Assembly: GCF_002934605.1 (NCBI RefSeq) | Contig: NZ_PTJC01000008.1 | Location: 163,060 to 227,059 of the forward strand | Source: Neolewinella xylanilytica | GTDB taxonomy: Bacteria > Bacteroidota > Bacteroidia > Chitinophagales > Saprospiraceae | DNA length: 64,000 bases | Direction of reading: 5' to 3' | Part shown: in pieces, positions 54,825 through 63,087 of the stretch | Layout: each line of letters starts with the position of its first letter | Position numbering within the stretch: position 1 is the stretch's first letter | The notes under the pieces: model-generated | Told to the model about the DNA's origin: nothing | What the model saw: only the letters and a program-made list of their open reading frames with translations | The model's database searches: none | Program-made: the position numbers and the translations under genes

Positions 54825-56162
54825 ATGTCGTCAAGCTTGTACGAACTACCCGAGATCACGATCCGCACCCGCATCCGTCACCCCCGGTTCCGCTACGTAC
54901 TAAAGGTAGTCGGTGCCGACCTCGGTTACCGTTTTCGGTTCTACAACGAACGCAGCGTCCTGCCCCGTACGGCCCCGGAATTCCTTATCACTTACGGCGA
55001 AGCGGGGGACCGCAATTTGCCGGCCCACCCCCTCCTTTGCGGCCGGTCGTATGACCCGGGCGACGATCTGGCGAACTGGCGGCCTGACCACCTTGAGCCG
55101 CCCCCCCTGTGTCAGACGTCCGAAGGCCCGGATCTTCTAGCGGCCATATTCTTCTGCCTTTCCCGGTACGAAGAATATCAGCCGTTCACCCCCGACGCCC
55201 ACGGCCGCTTTCCGGCGTCGGCCAGCCATGCGCTGCGCTTCGGCTTTCTAGACCGGCCCGTCGTAAGGGAGTGGACTGCCGCAATCGGACGCAGGTTGCG
55301 GTCGTGGTTTCCCGGGCTACCCGATCCACGGCGAAAACCCCTCATTTTCCAGCCATCCTACGATATTGACCTGCTCTGGGCCTTTCAGTACCGGGGGTGG
55401 CGGGGCTACGCTTCCGGCATTCGGGATGTGTTAACCGGGGAATTCGCGCGCGGGATCAAGCGGTTCGTTGCTCCTGCGCGCCGCGACCCCTACCAAACCC
55501 TGCCCTTTCTGGAGGGCATTCACCGCGATCATGGCCTCCATCCTACGTATTTCTGGTTGGTTTCGGACCGGACGCATACGCACGATACGAACCCCCACCC
55601 TATCCCCGAGGAACAACGGACGTGGATGCGTCAACTGGCGGCTTCCGCTACCACCGGTTTGCATCCGAGTTACGCCACGAGCGACCGTCCTGACCTCATC
55701 GGCGAAGAGAAGGCACGTATCGAAGGGATACTCGAGGCTTCGGTGGATCGATCCAGGCAGCACTTCCTTCGTTTTCGTCTGCCCGATACGTACCGGCAGC
55801 TACTGCGTCAGGGTATCCGGTCGGACTATACAATGGGCTACGGCGATGCCATCGGCTGGCGGGCCGGAACCAACCTACCCTTTCCCTGGTACGACCTCGA
55901 ACGCGAAAAAGAAACCCGGCTGACGGTGTATCCCTTCGCGGCCATGGACGTCACCCTCCGCAGCTACCTCGGGCTAAGTGCCGGGGAAGCCGAAGCGGAG
56001 GTGATGCGCCTGTTCGCGGTGGCAAAACCCCACGGCGGCCCGTTTATGCTACTTTGGCATAATAGCAGCTTCGCGCCGGAATACGGCTGGGGGGGATGGA
56101 AGGAGATGTACGTGCGACTGGTCGGTCATCTAACAGGTTCGGAATCAGCCAAAACCGGGTAG
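54825..56162 (+). CDS. Polysaccharide-deacetylase-like protein (DUF7033 type)
   Basis: A 445-residue soluble protein. The N-terminal part (about 1-165, PEFLITYG, DLLAAIFFCLSRYEEYQPF) is the DUF7033-like domain, and the C-terminal part has the deacetylase-like FQPSYDIDLLW near 178 with a D-x-D, THPSYAT-like LHPSYATS near 279 and the late FMLLWHNSSFAPEYGW. The first Asp and His positions of family-4 esterases are in place, so metal-dependent de-N-acetylation of a glycan is likely but unproven. Its start is 10 bases after a TACCTTTA sequence (one mismatch). It ends 7 bases from the convergent bshB1. Confidence 0.72.
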   Translation: MSSSLYELPEITIRTRIRHPRFRYVLKVVGADLGYRFRFYNERSVLPRTAPEFLITYGEAGDRNLPAHPLLCGRSYDPGDDLANWRPDHLEPPPLCQTSEGPDLLAAIFFCLSRYEEYQPFTPDAHGRFPASASHALRFGFLDRPVVREWTAAIGRRLRSWFPGLPDPRRKPLIFQPSYDIDLLWAFQYRGWRGYASGIRDVLTGEFARGIKRFVAPARRDPYQTLPFLEGIHRDHGLHPTYFWLVSDRTHTHDTNPHPIPEEQRTWMRQLAASATTGLHPSYATSDRPDLIGEEKARIEGILEASVDRSRQHFLRFRLPDTYRQLLRQGIRSDYTMGYGDAIGWRAGTNLPFPWYDLEREKETRLTVYPFAAMDVTLRSYLGLSAGEAEAEVMRLFAVAKPHGGPFMLLWHNSSFAPEYGWGGWKEMYVRLVGHLTGSESAKTG

Positions 56163-56169
56163 AGGCACC

Positions 56170-56901
56170 CTAATCGAGTTTCATCAGGTCCGGCACGCCG
56201 GGTACCCGGGCCACGTTAAAGCCTTCGGCCAGCTCGTAACCCGATTCCCGGCCGAGGCTGCGGGCTTTGGCGAAGAGAAAGTCCATGAAGTCCTTGCCGC
56301 TGATCGGCGTGGAATCCTCGTGGAAATAATCGTTCGGATTGTGGTCGTTGAACTGGGATTCGTAGCAATTGATCGCCTCCATCTTGCGGGAGAAATACGG
56401 CGTGATGTCCACTACCAAATCGGGCTGGCGGTTGCGATCCTGAATGTAATGGTACACCGCAGCCGGGCGCCACTTTTTCTGGGGGGCGCCTTCCAGATTG
56501 TGGGTTTCGATCTTGGCCAGGCCGCTGTAATAACAGGCATCGGCGATGAGGCCCGCGCTGCGGCCGTGATCCGGATGCCGGTCACTGAGGGCATTGGCCA
56601 GCACGATATCCGGCTGGCAATCGCGGATCGCCATGATAAGCTTGCGGACCGTAGCCTCGTCGTTGCGGATGAAGCCGTCGGGAAGATCCAGATTCTCCCG
56701 GAACTTGGCACCCAGTTTGGTCGCGGCGGCGTACGCTTCCCGGGTACGGATTTCCGGCGTGCCGCGGGTGCCAAGCTCCCCGCGGGTTAGGTCTACCAAT
56801 CCGAAGGTGTACCCCAGCGCGGCGTGCCGGAGTAAGGTGCCGGCACAACTTAACTCAATATCATCGGGGTGTACGCCGATGGCTAGGATATCTACTTTCA
56901 T
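56170..56901 (-). CDS. bshB1: Bacillithiol biosynthesis deacetylase BshB1
   Basis: It removes the acetyl group from GlcNAc-malate in bacillithiol synthesis. The 243 residues have the LmbE-like zinc motif HPDDIELSCAGTL near 12, the TRGELGTRGT loop and the second metal stretch SDRHPDHGRSAG near 104. The TRGELGTRGTPEIR block is the BshB1 hallmark. BshA and BshC are not in the window. The presence of bacillithiol is expected for Bacteroidota. No perfect -7 box precedes it. Confidence 0.93.
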   Translation of the reverse strand: MKVDILAIGVHPDDIELSCAGTLLRHAALGYTFGLVDLTRGELGTRGTPEIRTREAYAAATKLGAKFRENLDLPDGFIRNDEATVRKLIMAIRDCQPDIVLANALSDRHPDHGRSAGLIADACYYSGLAKIETHNLEGAPQKKWRPAAVYHYIQDRNRQPDLVVDITPYFSRKMEAINCYESQFNDHNPNDYFHEDSTPISGKDFMDFLFAKARSLGRESGYELAEGFNVARVPGVPDLMKLD

Positions 56902-57100
56902 GGTTTGCCGGGGTATGATAAATAAGGCTTAACCCCTCAGGCGGGTAGTAGTTGAACCGCACCAATGGATTTCGCAATTCCCGCCGGAAGGGAGAATACG
57001 CCGTAACTTGTATAGCTTGGAACTGGGTCGCTTACGCTCCGCAGCGCATCCCCCGCGGGCGTCAGCGGCCATACATTCCCTGACATCCCCCTCCAGGCCT

Positions 57101-57127
57101 CCGTTGCGGACGAACTTCCGCCAACGG
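57101..57127 (+). repeat. Bulged hairpin ahead of the cassette gene
   Basis: CCGTTGCGG (57101-57109) pairs with 57118-57127 apart from one bulged C, with an 8-base loop. It lies 33 bases upstream of the ATG at 57160 and could be a leader hairpin; no -7 box was found between. Confidence 0.3.
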
Positions 57128-57159
57128 CGGGTAGTTATAGTCCGAACATTACACTTACG

Positions 57160-60100
57160 ATGCTTACACTTTTACTACGTTGCACCGTCATAATGACGGC
57201 AATAGCCCTACTTACTCAATGTGCCAATTATCAACTGCAGGAAGCGGAAATCGAGGGACTGACCAGCGATGCTCCACCGAGCGGTGAATTGGAGTACAGT
57301 GCCTTTCTGGTGGGTGATCTCGGCTATGATTACGATCGGGGACTGACCACGCTGGAAACCATGATCGAACAGATGCCAGCCGGTGCCGACCAGAGCTCGC
57401 TGATGTTACTAGGGGATATAACGGGTAAGAACGGCCTGGAGAAAGAGCCCGATGACGACGATCTAGCCTATCTGGACGCCGTTATCAGCCGATTTCAGCG
57501 CGTGCCCGGGTCGATCTTCTGGACACCGGGGGAAAACGAAATTGCCCGCGATGGACAATTCAGCCGCCTGGATCGCCTGGAAGAATACGTTGAGGAAAAC
57601 AGCGAAAAGGAAGTGCGTTTCATGCCCAATAATGCCTGCTCCGGTCCGGACGATCGGGAGCTGATCGACCGTGTCGGGCTCATCGGTGTCAATACCGCCT
57701 GGTATCTGGCCGATTGGGACCGGGACGAGGAGGTGAGCGAGGGCTGTGACTACACGAATCGCGACGCCATGACTTTCGCCATGGCCGATGAGATCAAGGG
57801 CTACCGCGACCAGGTGAAGATCGTCATGATGCACCACCCGCTGCAGTCCAATGGGAACCGCGGAGGACAATTCAGTTTCCGGCAGCACCTTTTCCCGTTC
57901 ACGGATGTGATACCGGGTGCTTACGTGCCCCTCCCCGTGGTAGGCAGCATTTTCCGGTTCATTCAGGGAGCGGGCGGCGGCGCGCAGGATATAAACAGCC
58001 TCCGGTATCAGGAATTCATTCGCAAAGTGGAATCCGGCATTGACGACGAAACGAACGTCATCTTCGTTTCCGCCCACGAGCACCTGATGATGCTCAACCA
58101 CGAAGAAGAGTACATCAACATAGTGGCCGGTTCGGGCAGCGTACGCGGCCCCGGGATCGGCGGCAACGATGCCAACTTCGTACAGGGCGCGGTGGGGTAC
58201 GGTAAGCTCGATTTTTACGAAGACGGGGCCGTTTACCTCGGCTTTTATACCGTGGATGAGGACGGCAACCAGGAACGGACCTTTTACCGCCGCATCATCG
58301 CGGACCGGTTCGCCTCACAGGACGTCGGCATCGAGCCGGTACCCTCCGAAGTCGTAACCGACGATACGGTGCGCACCGCGATTTACGCCGGTGACCCGGA
58401 GAGCAAAAGTGGCCTCTTCGAATCCACCTTCGGGCGGCACTACCGTCCGCTGTACTACACCGAAGTGAAGGTTCCGGTCCTCAAGATCGACACCATTTTC
58501 GGTGGCCTGAACCCCTACCGGCGAGGGGGCGGCATGACCACCATGAGCCTCCACACCGAGGGAGGAGACGGCCGCCTCTACCAATTGCGGTCGGTCAGAA
58601 AAAATCCGGCCCAGCTACTGCCGGGACTGTTGGAGAACAGCTTCGCCGCGGACGTGGCCAAGGACCAGTTCACGGCCATTCACCCTTACGCGCCCTTAGC
58701 CCTGCCGCCCCTCCAGCAAAAACTAGGGCTACTGGCCGCCGACCCCTACCTATTTTACGTGCCCAAGCAGCCTGCGCTTGGCGACTTCAACCTGAACTTC
58801 GGGGGGGAGATGTACTGGCTCGAGCAACGCCCCGATGAGGATTGGAGCGACAGTGGTTTCTTCGGCGACAGTAAAATGATTGAAAGCAACAGCAGCACCC
58901 GCGAGCTGCTGTGGGAAGACTGGAAAAATTACGCCGACCAACCCAATTTTGCCCGCGCACGCCTGTTCGATTTTCTAATCGGCGACTGGGATCGACACCG
59001 CGACCAGTGGCGTTGGGCCTCCTTTGAGGAAGAGGACGGAAGAACCCGCTTTGTGCCGGTCGGCCGCGACCGCGATCAGGTGTTTAGCGACTTCGACGGT
59101 ACCCTGCTCTCCGTAGCGCGGCTCTTCATCCCGGAAGCGCGCAAGCTTCGCCCGTTCACGGGCGACCTGGATCATGCAAGGTGGCGGGCCCTGAACGGCA
59201 AGTGGAACGACCGGGTTTTCCTCAACCAGATCACCCGCGAGAAAATGCTGGCCGAAGCTACCTTTATCCAGGAATCGATCACCGATGCGGATATCGATGC
59301 GGCCCTGCGCAGGATGCCCCCCGAAGTGATTCCCTATAGCCTGGACGTGGAGCACATCGACGAAAAGCTAAAGTCGAGACTGGACCAGTTGGACCGTTTC
59401 GCCGAAGACTACTACGAAGTGCTTGCCGAGCGGGTTAACATCCTAGGCACCGACCAGGACGATTACTTCCTCCTGGAAGGGATGGAAGACGGAACACTCC
59501 GGGTGCAAGTCTTCGATGCCGATAGCGACGGAGAGGCGGACGAATTGTACTACTCGCGGCTGTTTCTGCCCGGGGAAACGAAAAGCGTTCAGGTTTACGG
59601 CCTGGATGGAGACGACCGCTTCGTATTACGCGGACCCGATAGTGACGTAGACATTCGCATCATCGGCGGTACCGACGGCGACGAAGTCATTGCCGAGGGA
59701 CGACTGGGTGCAAAAGTGTACGACGAGGAGGAGGGAATCGAGCTTACCGGAAACACGTCCCGACTCAAGGATCGACGCACGGATAAATATCCGGAGCTTA
59801 ACACCTACGATTTTCAGGAGTACTATCCCGACTATATGATACCGACTCCCTCGATCGGCTTCAACGTCGACGACGGTTTCTTCCTGGGTGCCGGTTTATC
59901 CCGTACGATCATGGGCTGGAAACCCGATCCCTATTCCCAACGCCACAAAATCGGGGCGAGCTACAGCACGAACGAGTTTTGGAAAGCCAATTATAGCGGA
60001 GAATTCAACGATGTCTTCGCGCGCCGCACCGATATCGTTCTCGATGCCCACTACTTCAGTCCGGGCTACGTAGCTAACTATTTCGGATTGGGCAACGACG

Positions 60101-60909
60101 GCCCGGGGCAACCGGACGATGATAACCTCGACGGGATCGGGATTGACGAAGATCAGGTCCTGGAGTACAACCGGGCGCGTCGGGAGGAGATTTTCATCAA
60201 TCCCATGCTTCGCTTCCGGGGTAAACGGAACCGGTTGAGCTTCTCCGTGGGCCCCTTCTACCATCGCTTTGACCTGGACGACGCACCCGATTTCGCCTTG
60301 ATCAACGAGTTGGCGGACAACGTTACCGGCGACCGGATCTTCGAGGCCCAACCATTTGCCGGTCTTTCCGCCCGCCTGAGCTCGAATAACCTGGCCATTC
60401 CCCTGCTGGCCCAGAACGGCTTAGTGTACGACGTGTACGCGCGGCACAGCATCAATCTCGACGATACGGACCGACAGACAACCAAGGTCGGTGGCAACCT
60501 CAGTTTCTACCGCATGCTCACGAAGGCCATTAACTTCGCTACCCGCTTCGGGGTAGAGTATAACGGGGGGGACCCGGAATTTTATCAGCTCGCTTCCATG
60601 GGTGGCCGGTCCAACTACCGCGCCGCCCGGGTCGACCGGTACCTAGGTCACAAGTTGGTGTACCAGAACGTTGATCTGCGTTTCATGGGCTTCGGCTTTG
60701 GAAAGGGCGAAGTGCCTACCGTCGGAGGATTTATACTGGGTCTGGACCACGGCCGCGTATGGCTAAACGGTGAAGACAGCGCCACCTGGCACTTCGGCTA
60801 CGGCGGCGGGGTATGGGTGGCCCCACTTGGAGCTACGATTCTTAGCCTGACCTACTTTATGGACGACGAAAGCGGCCGTTTGAACTTTGCGGCGGGCTTC
60901 CCCTTCTAA
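57160..60909 (+). CDS. Lipoprotein with altered metallophosphoesterase domain, kinase-like segment and Omp85-like C-terminal barrel
   Basis: At 1249 residues this is a multi-domain surface protein. A lipobox (ALLTQC, Cys21) follows the signal. Residues about 45-380 match a calcineurin-type metallophosphoesterase: VGDLGYD (Asp53), LLGDITG (Asp86), HHP (225-227) and AHEH (305-308); the GNH[DE] loop is replaced by GENE (124-127), so the catalytic His and the Asn ligand appear missing. Residues about 455-760 include LYQLRSVRKNP, then DFLIGDWDRHRDQWRW (604-619) and VGRDRDQVF, resembling the catalytic loop of HipA/PI4K-like kinases. Strands with GLDGDDR and GGTDGDE follow, and 870-1249 form an Omp85-like barrel (GGRSNYRAARVDRYLGH) ending FAAGFPF. 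Confidence 0.7.
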   Translation: MLTLLLRCTVIMTAIALLTQCANYQLQEAEIEGLTSDAPPSGELEYSAFLVGDLGYDYDRGLTTLETMIEQMPAGADQSSLMLLGDITGKNGLEKEPDDDDLAYLDAVISRFQRVPGSIFWTPGENEIARDGQFSRLDRLEEYVEENSEKEVRFMPNNACSGPDDRELIDRVGLIGVNTAWYLADWDRDEEVSEGCDYTNRDAMTFAMADEIKGYRDQVKIVMMHHPLQSNGNRGGQFSFRQHLFPFTDVIPGAYVPLPVVGSIFRFIQGAGGGAQDINSLRYQEFIRKVESGIDDETNVIFVSAHEHLMMLNHEEEYINIVAGSGSVRGPGIGGNDANFVQGAVGYGKLDFYEDGAVYLGFYTVDEDGNQERTFYRRIIADRFASQDVGIEPVPSEVVTDDTVRTAIYAGDPESKSGLFESTFGRHYRPLYYTEVKVPVLKIDTIFGGLNPYRRGGGMTTMSLHTEGGDGRLYQLRSVRKNPAQLLPGLLENSFAADVAKDQFTAIHPYAPLALPPLQQKLGLLAADPYLFYVPKQPALGDFNLNFGGEMYWLEQRPDEDWSDSGFFGDSKMIESNSSTRELLWEDWKNYADQPNFARARLFDFLIGDWDRHRDQWRWASFEEEDGRTRFVPVGRDRDQVFSDFDGTLLSVARLFIPEARKLRPFTGDLDHARWRALNGKWNDRVFLNQITREKMLAEATFIQESITDADIDAALRRMPPEVIPYSLDVEHIDEKLKSRLDQLDRFAEDYYEVLAERVNILGTDQDDYFLLEGMEDGTLRVQVFDADSDGEADELYYSRLFLPGETKSVQVYGLDGDDRFVLRGPDSDVDIRIIGGTDGDEVIAEGRLGAKVYDEEEGIELTGNTSRLKDRRTDKYPELNTYDFQEYYPDYMIPTPSIGFNVDDGFFLGAGLSRTIMGWKPDPYSQRHKIGASYSTNEFWKANYSGEFNDVFARRTDIVLDAHYFSPGYVANYFGLGNDGPGQPDDDNLDGIGIDEDQVLEYNRARREEIFINPMLRFRGKRNRLSFSVGPFYHRFDLDDAPDFALINELADNVTGDRIFEAQPFAGLSARLSSNNLAIPLLAQNGLVYDVYARHSINLDDTDRQTTKVGGNLSFYRMLTKAINFATRFGVEYNGGDPEFYQLASMGGRSNYRAARVDRYLGHKLVYQNVDLRFMGFGFGKGEVPTVGGFILGLDHGRVWLNGEDSATWHFGYGGGVWVAPLGATILSLTYFMDDESGRLNFAAGFPF

Positions 60910-60922
60910 ACGAAACACGGCT

Positions 60923-61861
60923 ATGAACGGTATTTGGGAAAGGCCCAACCTTATCAGCGTTATTATCCTGGTCATCGTACTGGCCATTGGTGGGGCATAC
61001 GTTGCCTTTACGGTAAGCCAGCGTCCGGAGACGGAAAGCTTTACGGTGGACGATGACTACTTCTTCCCCTTTAATTTCGACCGGCTCGACCGGGTTTCCC
61101 GGCTTGCTAATGAATTAGACGAAGTGAGTGGGTTATGCATGGGCTTTAATGAGGATGAAGTATTTGCCATTCAGGATGAGGAAGGACTGCTTTTTCTCGT
61201 TGACGCCATCACGGGTACTACCCTGCAAACGGTCAAGTACGGAGATAACCTGGACTACGAAGGTGTCGCCCGTAAAGGCAATGACATCTACGTACTCGAA
61301 GCCGACGGCGATCTGCACTACTTCACCTACCAGGACAGCCTTACCGAAATTACCGCCCAGAAAATCGAGACCCTATTTAGCTACCGGAACGATACGGAGG
61401 GTATCTGCTACGACTCGCTGACCAACACCCTCCTCATCACCCCCAAGGAGCAGCAACTGAGCCCCAGCGAGGACAACAGCACCCGGAGGGGGATTTACAC
61501 CTTCGACCTGGAAACCATGGAAATGCTTGATCAGCCGAGCTACTTCGTGGATGAACTGGAATTGGGTCAGATCGTTTTCGGAACCAACCGGGAATACGTT
61601 TTCAAACCCAGCGGCATCGCGATTGATCCGATTACCCAGGACCTCTTTGTACTATCTTCGGTCGGGAACGTTCTAGTAGTTATTGACCGCGACAGTGAAA
61701 TTAAGCACGTTGAATTATTGGAAACCGGCACGTTCCGGCAACCGGAAGGATTGACTTTTTCTCCGAACGGAGACCTGTACATTAGCAGCGAAGAGAGCAG
61801 CGCGGGAAACGGCATTATTGCCACACTCACCAGATTGACGCAACCTAGCAGAGATGAGTAA
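60923..61861 (+). CDS. Membrane-anchored SdiA-regulated/phytase-like beta-propeller protein
   Basis: The ATG at 60923 gives 312 residues. One N-terminal membrane helix (about 10-30, SVIILVIVLAIGGAYVAFTV) anchors a periplasmic propeller of about five blades, with repeated LDEVSGLC-, LDYEGVAR-, NDTEGICYD- and RQPEGLTFS-type motifs. This spacing matches the SdiA-regulated domain family, related to phytase propellers that hydrolyse phosphomonoesters. The typical phytase Ca-binding triad cannot be confirmed by eye. It starts 13 bases after the barrel gene and overlaps the next gene by 8 bases. Confidence 0.82.
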   Translation: MNGIWERPNLISVIILVIVLAIGGAYVAFTVSQRPETESFTVDDDYFFPFNFDRLDRVSRLANELDEVSGLCMGFNEDEVFAIQDEEGLLFLVDAITGTTLQTVKYGDNLDYEGVARKGNDIYVLEADGDLHYFTYQDSLTEITAQKIETLFSYRNDTEGICYDSLTNTLLITPKEQQLSPSEDNSTRRGIYTFDLETMEMLDQPSYFVDELELGQIVFGTNREYVFKPSGIAIDPITQDLFVLSSVGNVLVVIDRDSEIKHVELLETGTFRQPEGLTFSPNGDLYISSEESSAGNGIIATLTRLTQPSRDE

Positions 61862-63068
61862 CGAGGAAAAGGCAGTGGTCGAAGCTAAGGATACCCGTAT
61901 CCTCCTTCAGGCGGCAGACTATGTCCGTAGCCGATTTAACGAAGGGCTGGACCCCAGCTACCTGTTTCATAACTACGCCTACGCCGAGGAAATCGCCGAG
62001 AAGGCGGAGGAGCTCGCCACGATGTCCGGTGTCGACGATCGGGATAAAGAGCGGTTACGCATTGCCAGCCTTTTCTATCCACTGGGATACGTCGGCGGAC
62101 CGGAAAAATTCACCCAGCGTTCCGCCGAGGAGCTCCGGATGTTTGCCAAACAGGAGCAGTACGACCTCTCCGGGGCCGACCGTTGGATCGAAGGGGTACC
62201 CAATGCCGACGATGAAAACGATCTGCATACCCGACTGTTGCACGATGCCGTATGGAGCTGGTTGGGCAGGAAGCGGTACGATCGCCGGTCCAATCTGTTA
62301 CAATTGGAACGGGAAGCCATTGCGGGCAAAGAGGGCGACCCGGTGGAGTTCGGCCACGAAATGCAGGATTTTCTGCTGAAGTTTGATTACCTCACCGATG
62401 CCGGTAAGCAAGCTTTCGACAAGCGGCGGCGCAAAAACGTCAGCAAGCAACAGAAAAACAACTACAAGGTCCAGCAGAAGGAGGTCAAGGCAAAGACGGG
62501 AAAAAACTTCGGCCGGGGTATCGACACCATGTACCGCACCGCCTTCCGAAACCACATCAATCTGAGCCGAATTGCCGATGACAAGGCCAATATGATGATC
62601 TCCATCAACACGATCATCCTGTCCATCCTCATCGCCGTTTCCGGTGCCGGCCTCAGTTTCTTCGAGGATCTGTTTTTTACCAGCCCCGAATTTTTGGCAC
62701 CCATCATTATTCTCCTCATGAGTTCCCTCACGGCTGTAATCTTCGCGGTTTTTTCCGCCCGCCCGAAGGTCACGGAATACCGGATTAAGAAGACGAGCCT
62801 ACTCCACAGTAAAGAAGCCAGTCTTTTGTACTTCGGCAACTTCTTGAAGATCGAGAAATCCGATTTTATCAAGTATTTATCCGAGATGAAGATGGACCAG
62901 GATAGCCTCTACGACGACCTCGCTCGGGATCTTTACGACCTTGGGCAGGTACTCCACCGGAAGTACCTGTTGCTGACCATCAGCTACAATACCTTCATCG
63001 GCGGACTTGCCCTCGGGGTGATCACCTTCCTTTCGGTCTACGTCTGGAACCTCACCAATATGCAGTAG
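61854..63068 (+). CDS. Pycsar-effector-type membrane protein with a degenerate HD domain
   Basis: A 404-residue protein of the DUF5706/Pycsar-effector family. The N-terminal half (about 20-200) is HD-phosphohydrolase-like, but key positions are changed: FHNYAYA keeps one His-Asn-Tyr yet has Tyr43 for a ligand His, and the HD dyad of FHDIGY is FYPLGY (residues 74-79). LLHDAVWSWLG near 130 keeps an Asp. Residues about 220-250 contain RNHINLSRIADDKANMMISINT, the family signature, followed by two membrane helices (about 250-270, 278-302) and one near the C-terminus (about 378-399). It overlaps the preceding gene by 8 bases. Confidence 0.85.
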   Translation: MSNEEKAVVEAKDTRILLQAADYVRSRFNEGLDPSYLFHNYAYAEEIAEKAEELATMSGVDDRDKERLRIASLFYPLGYVGGPEKFTQRSAEELRMFAKQEQYDLSGADRWIEGVPNADDENDLHTRLLHDAVWSWLGRKRYDRRSNLLQLEREAIAGKEGDPVEFGHEMQDFLLKFDYLTDAGKQAFDKRRRKNVSKQQKNNYKVQQKEVKAKTGKNFGRGIDTMYRTAFRNHINLSRIADDKANMMISINTIILSILIAVSGAGLSFFEDLFFTSPEFLAPIIILLMSSLTAVIFAVFSARPKVTEYRIKKTSLLHSKEASLLYFGNFLKIEKSDFIKYLSEMKMDQDSLYDDLARDLYDLGQVLHRKYLLLTISYNTFIGGLALGVITFLSVYVWNLTNMQ

Positions 63069-63087
63069 CACCGGTATCCGCTCGTGG

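Noticed and set aside
57119..57132. CCGCC/GGCGG dyad before the 1249-residue gene as an operator
   Set aside because: Short and embedded in GC-rich sequence; the longer bulged hairpin over the same bases is listed instead.
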